Assembly (NCBI GenBank): GCA_949372955.1
Contig: CASIAX010000021.1
Coordinates: 1-64,000 of the forward strand
Origin: SGZJ01 sp949372955
Lineage (GTDB): Bacteria > Bacteroidota > Bacteroidia > Flavobacteriales > Flavobacteriaceae
Length of the DNA: 64,000 nt
Reading direction: 5' to 3'
Shown: piece by piece, positions 8,512 through 17,483 of the stretch
Position numbering within the stretch: the stretch's first letter is position 1
How the letters are laid out: every line of letters starts with the position of its first letter
The notes under the pieces: model-generated
Databases searched by the model: none
Seen by the model: the letters and a program-made list of their open reading frames with translations, nothing else
What the model was told of the DNA's origin: nothing
Made by a program: the position numbers and the translations under genes

Positions 8512-9436
8512 TTTCTCCCCATTTTTCAAGTTCATCTTTAGACCATAAGTCTGGAAAAAATATTCTTTTTTGATATTTAGGATGCATATATTTATGCCAG
8601 TCACTTCCACCAGTAGAAATTGAATTCCCTGACTTAGATTCAATATAAAATTTAGCAGTATTATAGTGTGCCATCACCCAAGTTATATTAACGGTGTAAT
8701 CCAAATGCCTCATTGCTTTAATCAAACTATTATTTTCTTGATTCTTTTTGGAAAGAGACTTATAAATTGACCATAAATTTCTGGTATTGTACACTTTCAT
8801 AAAAGTGATAAACCTTTCCTTATATTTCTTTTCAAAGCTTAATAATAACTGAGATTTTTTTCCAGTTTTAAAGTCTTTACCTGCGGCTTGCCAATATAAG
8901 TGATCAAAGGCATGTTCAAAAGGAGTGTTTCTATCAATTGTTTCTCTAAACCTAATGTCTATTAAATTAATTAATTCCGTTGAAGCAAATTCAATCAGTC
9001 TATATTGAAAACTTTGAAATCCACTTGCAGGGCTTAAAGAGAGTCTAAATTTATTATATTGCTTCGGAGACATTCCTTTAAGCATAATGTTAAAAGAAGT
9101 AGTTAGCATGTCAAAATATCTACTTACTCGCATTATTTTATCTTCAAAAGTTTCTGTACTAATATTCTTTGAGTCAGCCAGCTGTTGTATTTCCCATAAA
9201 ATCATTTTAAAAATTAATTCATTGATTTGGTGGTAAGTAATAAACACCATTTCATCAGGAAAATCTGTTCTTTGGATTTGAAGATTTAAAAGAGCATCTG
9301 TATTTATGTAATCCCAGTAAGTTAATTGCTTAGAATGTAAAAAACCCTCTAAAAATAAGTTAGTATCTTGAGATAATGCTTCGTGCTTTTCTTTTAATTC
9401 AGAAATTACGGAATCTAATTTTAATTTTTTATCCAT
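8504..9436 (-). CDS. Tryptophan 2,3-dioxygenase family protein
   Basis: The 310-residue protein matches the heme-dependent TDO family, which opens the indole ring of tryptophan to N-formylkynurenine. Seen in order: LTYWDYINTDALLNLQ, the substrate-side His in FITYHQINELIFKM, LSPASGFQSFQYRLIEF, a His-containing helix WVMAHYNTAKFYI, and the STGGSDW loop equivalent to the GTGG motif that closes over substrate. It is cytosolic, with no signal. Its neighbours are DUF3108 upstream (2-base gap) and the M23 lipoprotein downstream (8-base overlap). No kynureninase or kynurenine formamidase is adjacent, so whether it feeds catabolism or NAD synthesis is open. Confidence 0.9.
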   Translation of the reverse strand: MDKKLKLDSVISELKEKHEALSQDTNLFLEGFLHSKQLTYWDYINTDALLNLQIQRTDFPDEMVFITYHQINELIFKMILWEIQQLADSKNISTETFEDKIMRVSRYFDMLTTSFNIMLKGMSPKQYNKFRLSLSPASGFQSFQYRLIEFASTELINLIDIRFRETIDRNTPFEHAFDHLYWQAAGKDFKTGKKSQLLLSFEKKYKERFITFMKVYNTRNLWSIYKSLSKKNQENNSLIKAMRHLDYTVNITWVMAHYNTAKFYIESKSGNSISTGGSDWHKYMHPKYQKRIFFPDLWSKDELEKWGENE

Positions 9437-9438
9437 AT

Positions 9439-10206
9439 TTAAAAGTTAATTTCAAAAGGATGATTTAACCCACTAAATGTATCTAAATCTACTCTTATAG
9501 AACCAACAACTAAATCTGCTTTAATTCTTATTGGGATCTTATTATTGTCGGCACTTATCCACAAAGTTAAACTTTCTTTTTCTTTAAACACTCTTCCTGA
9601 CTGAACAAATGGCCTGAGTTTAATGCATTTAATTTTGCCAAATTTAGTGTTTATTGTATCTAGACCCAAAAACTTCATTTTTAATTCATAGTTTTCTGAA
9701 TCAAAAAACATATTTATAGATAACTCATTGTCTTCCTTAATTTGATCTAAATTATAATTATTTCTAAGAAAATAAAACACAGATAACATATCTTGTACAT
9801 CATTATTTGTGGTAAACTCTTTAGTATGTTTTTTTTTAATATTGTTTACAATAGCTATTTTATTACTTTGATCAAAATCAATAGTTAGGTTTTTAGTATG
9901 ACCCCCTTCATTAATTTTTCTAATAAATTTTTTTGGCAAACCAGATTTATTTGAGAAATAGCTCTGGTAATAATCCTCTACTTTAAAAAACCACTTAATT
10001 GGCCCCGTTGTTTTTCCTATTGCTTTTACGTGATATAGCTCACTAAGTTTATCTTCTGTTAATTTTAAAGTTGCTTTACCGGCCTTTAACCAACCGCTAT
10101 ATGACATCTTAAAACTTAACCATTCTCCACTCTTATATGCAGATTGGTCTTGGCCAACAGATAAGTTGGATAAAAACAAAAATATTAATACTATTATTTT
10201 TTTCAT
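9439..10206 (-). CDS. DUF3108 domain secreted protein
   Basis: The protein has 255 residues with a clear signal peptide (MKKIIVLIFLFLSNLSVGQ). The mature part fits DUF3108: GEWLSFKMSYSGWLKAGKA near the N-terminus, the WFFKVEDYYQSYF region, and FGKIKCIKLRPFVQSGRVF followed by LTLWISADNNKIPIRI. It is predicted to be a periplasmic beta-rich protein of unknown biochemical role. It sits 2 bases before the TDO gene and 32 bases after uvrC, at the head of or inside a minus-strand operon running to pgi. Confidence 0.85.
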   Translation of the reverse strand: MKKIIVLIFLFLSNLSVGQDQSAYKSGEWLSFKMSYSGWLKAGKATLKLTEDKLSELYHVKAIGKTTGPIKWFFKVEDYYQSYFSNKSGLPKKFIRKINEGGHTKNLTIDFDQSNKIAIVNNIKKKHTKEFTTNNDVQDMLSVFYFLRNNYNLDQIKEDNELSINMFFDSENYELKMKFLGLDTINTKFGKIKCIKLRPFVQSGRVFKEKESLTLWISADNNKIPIRIKADLVVGSIRVDLDTFSGLNHPFEINF

Positions 10207-10238
10207 AATAAACAGTTCAAGTAAAAATAATAAACTTC

Positions 10239-12038
10239 CTAAACATTTAAGTCACTATAATAATCAAAAACTAGCTTTGCTTTAGAATTCCCAATAGAGT
10301 TTTCAAGTTCTTTAAACGTTAACTTAGATATATTAATATTTGATTTAAAAGTTTTTAATAATTTAACTCTAGTCAAATCTCCAATACCCTTAATATTATC
10401 TAATTCATTTGTAAAAGCATTTTCACTTCGTTTATTTCTGTGGTGTTTTAAACTAAACCTGTGAGCTTCATTTCTTAACTTTTGTATTAAAATCAAACTT
10501 TCTGATTTCTTGTCTAGAAATAAAGGGGTTGAATCATTAGCAAAATAAATTTCTTCAAGTCTTTTAGCAATACCAATAATTGAAATTGTGTATTCTAATT
10601 TTAATTTAATTAAACTCTTCAAAGCTGACGAAAGCTGCCCTTTACCTCCATCAATAACAATAAGTTGTGGTAAACTTTTATTCTCTTCTAACAATCTGCG
10701 GTACCTTCTAAACACAACTTCTTCCATCGATGCATAATCATCTGGGCCATCAACAGTTTTAATATTAAAGTGTCTATAATCTTTTTTACTAGGCTTTGCG
10801 TTTTTAAAAACCACACAAGCAGAAGTGGGGTTTGTTCCTTGAGTATTCGAATTATCAAAACATTCAATATGAGTTGGAGTATTGTCTAAACTTAGATCTT
10901 CTTTTAAACGTTTTAAAATTCTATTTTGATGTCTTTCAGGATCAATAATCTTAATTTGTTTTAATCTATCAAACTTAAATTGAATTGCATTTTTAAGAGA
11001 TAAATCTAAAATTTTTCTTTTATCACCAATAATTGGGATTTCTATTTTAATATTTTCTCCTAGATCTAATGGAATACTAGAATATATAATTGGGGAATCA
11101 GATTTAAATTTTAATCTTATTTCAATTGCAGCCAACTCTAGAATTTTCTTTATTCCTTCATCAATTTTTGATTTAATTTCTAGATTAAAAGACCTTACTA
11201 TTGAGCCCAGTGATATTTGTAAGAAATTCACATAAACAAAACTTTCGTCTTCTACATATGAAAAGACATCTACGTTAGATATTTTAGGACTTACCACAGT
11301 AGATTTATATTGATAATTTTCTAATGCTTTAATTTTTACTTTAATTAAATTAGCTTCTTCAAATTTTAAATTCTCAGACAACTCTTTCATTTCTCTTTTA
11401 AATGAATTAAGGGAGTTTTTAAAGTTTCCCTTAAGTATCTCCTTGATTTCTAAAATATTTTGATTGTAGTTATCTTCTTCTTGTAGACCCTCGCAAGGAC
11501 CAAGACAATTTCCAATATGAAATTCTAAACAAACTTTAAATTTTTCATCCTCTACTTTTTTCTCATTCAGATCATAGGAACATGTTCTTAATTTATACAA
11601 GCTAGAAACGATATTTAAAATTGTTTTTACAACCCTTAAACTTGTATATGGACCATAATAATCAGATCCATCTTTTATCATTTTTCTTGTGTAAAAAACT
11701 CTAGGGAACCTTTCGTTTTTAATACATATCCATGGATAAGATTTATCATCTTTTAAAAGTATATTATATTTAGGTTGAAATTTCTTTATTAAGCTGTTTT
11801 CTAAAAGTAAAGCATCAGACTCTGTTTTTACTACGACATGTTTAATACTATATATGTTTTTTACTAGGGAATTTGTTTTTCCGTCTTTGTGATTTTGTTT
11901 AAAATAAGAACTAACTCTCTTTTTTAAACTTTTTGCCTTTCCAACGTATATAATAACCCCATCTAAATTTAAAAACTGATAAACCCCAGGACTGCTAGGA
12001 AGATGTTTAACTGTATTGCTTAATTCAATTGCGGTCAT
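10239..12038 (-). CDS. uvrC: Excinuclease ABC subunit C
   Basis: Makes both incisions around DNA lesions in nucleotide excision repair with UvrA and UvrB. The 599-residue protein shows the GIY-YIG nuclease (about residues 15-95: SPGVYQFL, IIYVGKAKSLKKRVSSYF, LENSLIKKFQPKYN), a Cys cluster near 165-195 (CSYDL, CLEF, GNCLGPCEG), a UVR helix pair (FEEANLIKVKIKALE), the RNase-H-like second nuclease (ECFDNSNTQG, VIDGGKGQLSSAL) and C-terminal helix-hairpin-helix sequence (LDNIKGIGDLTRVKLLKTF). All parts are intact. A TACCTTTG promoter box ends 4 bases before the ATG, which suggests a leaderless or near-leaderless transcript. Confidence 0.96.
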   Translation of the reverse strand: MTAIELSNTVKHLPSSPGVYQFLNLDGVIIYVGKAKSLKKRVSSYFKQNHKDGKTNSLVKNIYSIKHVVVKTESDALLLENSLIKKFQPKYNILLKDDKSYPWICIKNERFPRVFYTRKMIKDGSDYYGPYTSLRVVKTILNIVSSLYKLRTCSYDLNEKKVEDEKFKVCLEFHIGNCLGPCEGLQEEDNYNQNILEIKEILKGNFKNSLNSFKREMKELSENLKFEEANLIKVKIKALENYQYKSTVVSPKISNVDVFSYVEDESFVYVNFLQISLGSIVRSFNLEIKSKIDEGIKKILELAAIEIRLKFKSDSPIIYSSIPLDLGENIKIEIPIIGDKRKILDLSLKNAIQFKFDRLKQIKIIDPERHQNRILKRLKEDLSLDNTPTHIECFDNSNTQGTNPTSACVVFKNAKPSKKDYRHFNIKTVDGPDDYASMEEVVFRRYRRLLEENKSLPQLIVIDGGKGQLSSALKSLIKLKLEYTISIIGIAKRLEEIYFANDSTPLFLDKKSESLILIQKLRNEAHRFSLKHHRNKRSENAFTNELDNIKGIGDLTRVKLLKTFKSNINISKLTFKELENSIGNSKAKLVFDYYSDLNV

Positions 12039-12042
12039 TTCC

Positions 12043-12050
12043 CAAAGGTA
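12043..12050 (-). promoter_or_regulatory. Candidate -7 box abutting the uvrC start
   Basis: The minus strand reads TACCTTTG, then GGAA, then ATG. The box matches TAnnTTTG, but transcription would start at or next to the start codon. The expected upstream TTG is replaced by TTC at 19 bases. The 217 bases further up to the DksA-like gene end hold no gene that I can see. Confidence 0.4.
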
Positions 12051-12267
12051 TATTATTTAATAATATTGTGAAAACTTGTAAATTAGTAGAATGAAAAAAT
12101 AGAGGTTAAAAATGGTTTAATTGTATAAAAGCGGAATAAATACGTTAAAAACCAAAACATAAACTACAACTTAAATAAGAACATATAATTTGATTCTTTT
12201 GCTGTGCTCTTGAAAATCTTATATAATAGTAAAATATTTCTTAAAGAAAGTTTCTATAATGTAGAAA

Positions 12268-12651
12268 TTACTTCTGCATATTTTTAGCTTCAATACTCAA
12301 AGTTGCATGCGGAACTAATTCTAACCTTTTTTTGTTAATTAATTTCCCAGTTACTCTGCATATTCCGTAAGTCTTATTTTCTATTCTAATAAGAGCAGTT
12401 TTTAAATCTCTAATAAATTTTTCTTGACGTATTGCTAATGCTGAGTTTGACTCCTTACTCATAACAGCACTACCTTCGTCAAAAGCTTTGAAAGTAGGTG
12501 AAGTGTCCTCAGTACCATTATTGTGATCATTCAAATAAGCACTTTTAATTAATTTCAAATCTCGATCTGCTTTACTGATTTTTTCTGTTATTAGTTTTTT
12601 AAATTCAGTCAAATCCTTATCAGAATATTTGTATTTCTTTTCTACAGACAT
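12268..12651 (-). CDS. TraR/DksA-like regulator without the zinc cysteines
   Basis: A 127-residue protein with a charged helical N-terminal half and a C-terminal YGICRVTGKLINKKRLELVPHATLSIEAK-type segment that aligns with the C4 zinc finger of DksA/TraR. Of the four usual Cys only Cys98 remains; the second position is Thr101, and the last pair is replaced by Leu-Ser-Ile-Glu. DksA-family proteins act through the RNA polymerase secondary channel. This variant is typical of flavobacteria as I recall them, but its action is not established. It starts 4 bases after ileS ends, so the two are co-transcribed. A weak 6-bp hairpin (TTTCTA/TAGAAA, near 12250-12267) follows the stop. Confidence 0.82.
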   Translation of the reverse strand: MSVEKKYKYSDKDLTEFKKLITEKISKADRDLKLIKSAYLNDHNNGTEDTSPTFKAFDEGSAVMSKESNSALAIRQEKFIRDLKTALIRIENKTYGICRVTGKLINKKRLELVPHATLSIEAKNMQK

Positions 12652-12655
12652 GTTT

Positions 12656-15600
12656 TTAAATTTTATTAATACTTATTTTAGTGTTTATATTATCAAAGGA
12701 TATTTCATCCCCATTTTCTATACTTTCTACAATACTAAGGCTATCTGCTAGGGTTTCAGACTTAATGTAGTTTACGTTCCCTTCAATTGCATTTGTAATA
12801 TTTTGATCTTGTTGAATAAAAATATTTATTCTATCAGTAACTTCAAAACCTGAATTCTTCCTCATATTTTGAATTTTACTAACAAACTCTCTAGATATAC
12901 CCTCTTCTTTTAAGGAATTATCGATGACAATGTCTAAAGCTACAGTTAGTGATCCTTCATGGGCAACTAACCAACCTTCAATATCTTGAGAAACTATTTC
13001 AAAATCATTAATTTCGAAAATAATACTTTTTTCATTAATAACAAGTTCTATAGTCCCCGTTTGTTCAATTTTGCTAATGTCAGTAGATTTTAATTTACTA
13101 ACGGCGATGGAGATATCTTTCATTAGCCTACCATGCTTAGGTCCGAGGCTTTTAAAGTTAGGTTTTATCTTTTTAACTAATAAATCAGACTCACCTTCTA
13201 ATAATTGAATTTCTTTTACATTTACCTCATTTTTAATCAACTCAGAGACTGCTTCAATTTCATTTTTTTGTTTATCACTATTAACCGGAATCATTATTTT
13301 ATTTAACGGTTGTCTAACTTTTATTTTTTCTTTTGCTCTTAATGATAGTGTTAAAGAGGATATTTTTTGAGCATATTTCATTTTTCTTTCTAAATTAGAA
13401 TCTATTAATGATTCATCCGAAATTGGAAAGGTTGTTAAATGTACACTCTCATCATTAATTTGTGAAATATTCTTCGTTAAGTCAAGAAATAACTTATCCA
13501 TAAAAAATGGAGCTACTGGTGCTGCTAATTTTGAAATTGTAATAAGGCAAGTGTGTAAGGTCTGGTAGGCAGATATTTTATCTAACTCATACTCCCCTTT
13601 CCAAAAACGTCTTCTACTTAGTCTCACATACCAATTACTCAAAATTTCGGTAGTAAAGTCGGAAATACTCCTTGCTACTTTTGTTGGCTCATAATCAGAA
13701 TAAAAGCGATCAACATTTTTTATCAAACTATTTAACTCAGATAAAACCCACCTATCTATCTCCGGTCTATCGCTAATTTTTATTTCATTTTCAGAATAAT
13801 TAAACTTATCTATATTAGCATAAAGTGCGAAAAAAGAATAGGTATTGTAAAGTGTACCAAAAAATTTTCTCTTAACTTCTTCTATCCCACTCAAATCAAA
13901 TTTTAAATTATCCCATGGATTTGAATTAGAGATCATGTACCATCTTGTTGCGTCAGGACCAAATTCAGATATTGTAGAAAATGGGTCTACAGCATTCCCT
14001 AATCTCTTAGACATTTTTTGTCCATTTTTATCCAAAACTAATCCGTTAGAAACTACATTTTTATATGCAACAGAATTAAACACTGAAGTTCCAATAGCAT
14101 GAAGAGTATAAAACCACCCTCTAGTTTGATCAACACCTTCAGCGATAAAATCCGCAGGAAAAGCTTTATTATCATCAATTAAGTCTTTATTTTCAAAAGG
14201 GTAATGCCACTGTGCATATGGCATACTTCCTGAATCAAACCAAACATCTATAAGGTCGGATTCTCTTTGCATTTTTTTTCCACTAGTTGAACACAAAATA
14301 ATCTCATCAACTATATTTTTATGTAGATCAACTTTGTCATAATTTAGTTTGGAGAAATCATTAATAATAAATTCATTATAAATATCTTCCTGCATAAAGC
14401 CTGCAGAGATAGATTTTTTAATTTCATTTTTTAATTCTTCTATTGAACCTATACAAATTTCCTCTTTCCCATCATCTGTTCTCCAAATAGGTAAAGGAAT
14501 TCCCCAAAATCTCGATCTGGAAAGGTTCCAATCATTAGCATTTTCTAACCAATTTCCAAACCTTCCTTCACCAGTTGAGGTTGGTTTCCAATTAATCTCT
14601 TTGTTAAGGTCATACATAGATTCTTTAAAATCTGAAACCTTTACAAACCAGGAATCTAGAGGGTAATATAAAATTGGTTTATCAGTCCTCCAACAGTTTG
14701 GATAGCTATGCTTATACTTTTCTACTTTGAATGCTTTGTTTTCAATTTTTAATTTAATTGCAAGTTCAACGTCAATTGATTTATCTGGAATATTTTTATC
14801 ATCATAATACTCATTTTTTACAAACTTTCCTGCAAACTCTTTCATTTCAGGTCTAAATTTACCTTGTAAATCTACTAGTGGGACCAAATTATCATTTTGA
14901 TCCTTAACCAAAAGTGGTGGTATTTCAGGAATAGCTTGTTTTGCTACTAATGCATCATCAGCTCCAAAGGTTGGTGCAGTATGGACGATTCCAGTACCAT
15001 CAACTGTAGTCACAAAGTCACCCGCAATAACTCTGAAAGCATTTTCAGGATTATCGTGAGGCAATGCATACTGCAATAATTGTTCATATTTAATGTTTAT
15101 AAGTTCTTTTCCTTTAAATGAACTGTGAATTAAATAAGGAATTTTTTTATCTTCTTTTGTGTAATTATCTATTTCATCTTTTAAAGAAACTTCGAAGTAT
15201 TTGCCATTAAATTGTTTGGACACAAGTGCTTTAGCTAAAATAACATTTACATATTCAAAAGTATATTGATTATAAGATTGAACTAATACATATTCGATTT
15301 TTTTGCCGATTGTTAAAGCTGTATTACTAGGTAAAGTCCAAGGAGTAGTTGTCCATGCTAAAAAATAGATAGGAGAATTGATTTTTAAAAAGCTAGGGAG
15401 AGAATTTTCAACAGCTTTAAATTGAGCCGTAACAGTTGTGTCAGTTACATCTTGATAGGTGCCTGGCTGGTTTAACTCATGTGAACTTAATCCTGTACCT
15501 GCTTTAGGAGAATACGGTTGAATTGTATAACCTTTGTATAGTAATTTTTTATTATAAATTTGTTTTAATAACCACCATACACTCTCCATATATTTGGACT

Positions 15601-16054
15601 CATAGGTGATATATGGGTCATCCATGTTTACCCAATAACCCATTTTAGAAGTTAAATCATTCCAGACATGAGTGTATTTCATTACCTCTTTTTTGCACTC
15701 AGAATTATACTCCTCAATCGATATTTTTGTACCAATATCTTCTTTAGAAATTCCTAATTTTTTTTCAACCCCTAGTTCTATAGGTAATCCATGAGTATCC
15801 CAGCCAGCCTTTCGATTAACTTGAAACCCTTTCATAGTTTTGTACCTAGGAAAAATATCTTTAATGGTTCTAGCTAATACATGATGAATACCAGGAAGCC
15901 CATTTGCAGATGGTGGACCTTCAAAAAAGATATATGGTTTTGCTCCTTCCCTTGCGCTAATAGATTTTTCAAAAATATTATTTTCGTCCCAATAAGATAA
16001 AATTTCTTCACCTATTTTAGACAGATTTAATTTATTATAATCAGGAAATACCAT
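12656..16054 (-). CDS. ileS: Isoleucyl-tRNA synthetase
   Basis: Charges tRNA-Ile in the cytosol. The 1132-residue length fits the large bacterial/eukaryotic-type class I enzyme. The HIGH-equivalent motif PGIHH is at residues 54-58, the connective editing domain lies in the middle (the TTPWTLPSNTAL and GTGIVHTAPTFGADD regions), and KMSKR is near residue 680 (GQKMSKRLGN). An anticodon-binding domain (WYVRLSRRRFW) and a long C-terminal DUF5915-like extension follow. The ATG at 16054 gives the expected MVFPDYNKLNL start. It heads a two-gene unit with the DksA-like gene. Confidence 0.97.
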   Translation of the reverse strand: MVFPDYNKLNLSKIGEEILSYWDENNIFEKSISAREGAKPYIFFEGPPSANGLPGIHHVLARTIKDIFPRYKTMKGFQVNRKAGWDTHGLPIELGVEKKLGISKEDIGTKISIEEYNSECKKEVMKYTHVWNDLTSKMGYWVNMDDPYITYESKYMESVWWLLKQIYNKKLLYKGYTIQPYSPKAGTGLSSHELNQPGTYQDVTDTTVTAQFKAVENSLPSFLKINSPIYFLAWTTTPWTLPSNTALTIGKKIEYVLVQSYNQYTFEYVNVILAKALVSKQFNGKYFEVSLKDEIDNYTKEDKKIPYLIHSSFKGKELINIKYEQLLQYALPHDNPENAFRVIAGDFVTTVDGTGIVHTAPTFGADDALVAKQAIPEIPPLLVKDQNDNLVPLVDLQGKFRPEMKEFAGKFVKNEYYDDKNIPDKSIDVELAIKLKIENKAFKVEKYKHSYPNCWRTDKPILYYPLDSWFVKVSDFKESMYDLNKEINWKPTSTGEGRFGNWLENANDWNLSRSRFWGIPLPIWRTDDGKEEICIGSIEELKNEIKKSISAGFMQEDIYNEFIINDFSKLNYDKVDLHKNIVDEIILCSTSGKKMQRESDLIDVWFDSGSMPYAQWHYPFENKDLIDDNKAFPADFIAEGVDQTRGWFYTLHAIGTSVFNSVAYKNVVSNGLVLDKNGQKMSKRLGNAVDPFSTISEFGPDATRWYMISNSNPWDNLKFDLSGIEEVKRKFFGTLYNTYSFFALYANIDKFNYSENEIKISDRPEIDRWVLSELNSLIKNVDRFYSDYEPTKVARSISDFTTEILSNWYVRLSRRRFWKGEYELDKISAYQTLHTCLITISKLAAPVAPFFMDKLFLDLTKNISQINDESVHLTTFPISDESLIDSNLERKMKYAQKISSLTLSLRAKEKIKVRQPLNKIMIPVNSDKQKNEIEAVSELIKNEVNVKEIQLLEGESDLLVKKIKPNFKSLGPKHGRLMKDISIAVSKLKSTDISKIEQTGTIELVINEKSIIFEINDFEIVSQDIEGWLVAHEGSLTVALDIVIDNSLKEEGISREFVSKIQNMRKNSGFEVTDRINIFIQQDQNITNAIEGNVNYIKSETLADSLSIVESIENGDEISFDNINTKISINKI

Positions 16055-16124
16055 TTTGTTTAAACTAGGTTGCGAAAGTACTAAATTTAGTTAAATTCTA
16101 GTTAGAAGTTTTTATTGAAATTAA

Positions 16125-17483
16125 TTAATTTAAATTATTAATTAAATCTTCAATTTTTGATAAATATATAATTTTAATAGAATTTGGTGATATGTTAAGC
16201 TTGCTAAATTTAGAAATAAATATTGTTGAAAACCCTAGCTTTTCTGCTTCGGTAATTCTTTGCTCTAGTCTTTGAACAGGTCTGATTTCACCTGAAAGTC
16301 CTACTTCGGCAGCAAAACAATATTTTTCATTTAATATTAAGTCTTCATTGGAAGATATTATTGCCGCTACAACTGCAAGATCTAATGCAGTATCATCAAC
16401 AGAAATACCGCCAGTAATATTTAAAAAAACATCTTTTGATGCAAGTCTAAATCCTACTCTTTTCTCAAGTACCGCCAAAAGCATATTTAACCTTTTTGAA
16501 TTATATCCAGTAGAGCTTCTTTGTGGCGTACCGTAAACAGCAGTACTAACTAGAGCCTGAACTTCTATCATAAAAGGTCTCATTCCTTCAATAGTTGCAG
16601 AAATAGCATTTCCACTTAATTCTTGATTTTTCTTTGAAATTAAAATCTCTGAAGGATTAGTTATTTCTTTTAACCCTTTTACATTCATTTCATACACACC
16701 AATCTCATTTGTTGATCCAAATCTATTTTTATTTACCCTTAAAATTCGATAAACATGGTTTCTATCTCCTTCAAATTGCAGCACAGTATCTACCATATGC
16801 TCGAGAATTTTAGGGCCAGCTATATTTCCATCTTTAGTGATATGTCCGATAATAATTACTGGAGTTGATGTTTTTTTCGCAAAGTTTATTAGCTCTGAAG
16901 TACAAGTTTTAATTTGTGAGATACTCCCTGGAGCAGAGTCTATAAGGTCAGTTTTTAAAGTTTGAATAGAGTCAATAATTAAAATTTGAGGTTTAATTTT
17001 TTCAACTTGTTTAAAAATACTTTCTAAACTAATTTCTGTTAATATATAGCATTCATCACTTTCGTGATTCATTCTATTGGCTCTCATTTTAATCTGACTT
17101 TGACTTTCTTCACCAGAAATGTATAAAGTTGAATATGGTAATTTTATTGCAACCTGAAGTAATAGCGTACTTTTTCCTATTCCAGGTTCACCACCTAACA
17201 AAATCAAAGATCCAGGGACTATACCACCGCCTAAAACCCTGTTAAATTCAGTATCTAATGTGACTAGTCTATCTTCCTCCCTGTAAACAATGTTAGATAT
17301 CTTTTGGGGAGTAGATGTCTTTACATTATCAAAGTTATTTTTCTCCCAAGAGTTATTTTTTGGTTTTAAAATTACTTCTTCAGAAATAGAGTTCCAGCTT
17401 TTACATGAAGTACACTGACCTTGCCATTTTGGAAAGTTACTGCCACAGTCATTACAAACAAATGTTGTCTTAATTTTACTCAT
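16125..17483 (-). CDS. radA: DNA repair protein RadA
   Basis: A branch-migration ATPase of recombinational repair, related to RecA. The 452-residue protein carries an N-terminal C4 zinc finger (Cys10, Cys13, Cys24, Cys27), a Walker A GEPGIGKST (residues 98-106), a Walker B region ILIIDSIQTL, the RadA-specific KNRFGS motif near residue 250, and a C-terminal Lon-protease-like domain (GGISVDDTALDLAVVAAI, AEVGLSGEIRPV). Its ATG overlaps the stop codon of the upstream esterase-like gene (TAATG), so translation of the two is probably coupled although the functions look unrelated. Confidence 0.97.
   Translation of the reverse strand: MSKIKTTFVCNDCGSNFPKWQGQCTSCKSWNSISEEVILKPKNNSWEKNNFDNVKTSTPQKISNIVYREEDRLVTLDTEFNRVLGGGIVPGSLILLGGEPGIGKSTLLLQVAIKLPYSTLYISGEESQSQIKMRANRMNHESDECYILTEISLESIFKQVEKIKPQILIIDSIQTLKTDLIDSAPGSISQIKTCTSELINFAKKTSTPVIIIGHITKDGNIAGPKILEHMVDTVLQFEGDRNHVYRILRVNKNRFGSTNEIGVYEMNVKGLKEITNPSEILISKKNQELSGNAISATIEGMRPFMIEVQALVSTAVYGTPQRSSTGYNSKRLNMLLAVLEKRVGFRLASKDVFLNITGGISVDDTALDLAVVAAIISSNEDLILNEKYCFAAEVGLSGEIRPVQRLEQRITEAEKLGFSTIFISKFSKLNISPNSIKIIYLSKIEDLINNLN

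Noticed and set aside
8512..8643. Upstream extension of the M23 gene
   Set aside because: It lies wholly inside the tryptophan dioxygenase gene and would bury the lipoprotein signal.
12051..12267. Possible small RNA or tRNA in the gap before uvrC
   Set aside because: No cloverleaf, no strong hairpin and no open frame of note; only weak AT-rich stems.
16085..16145. AT-rich palindromic tract near the radA 3' end
   Set aside because: Low-complexity ATTAATTAA-type sequence, partly coding for the RadA C-terminus; no defined stem with a T-tract.
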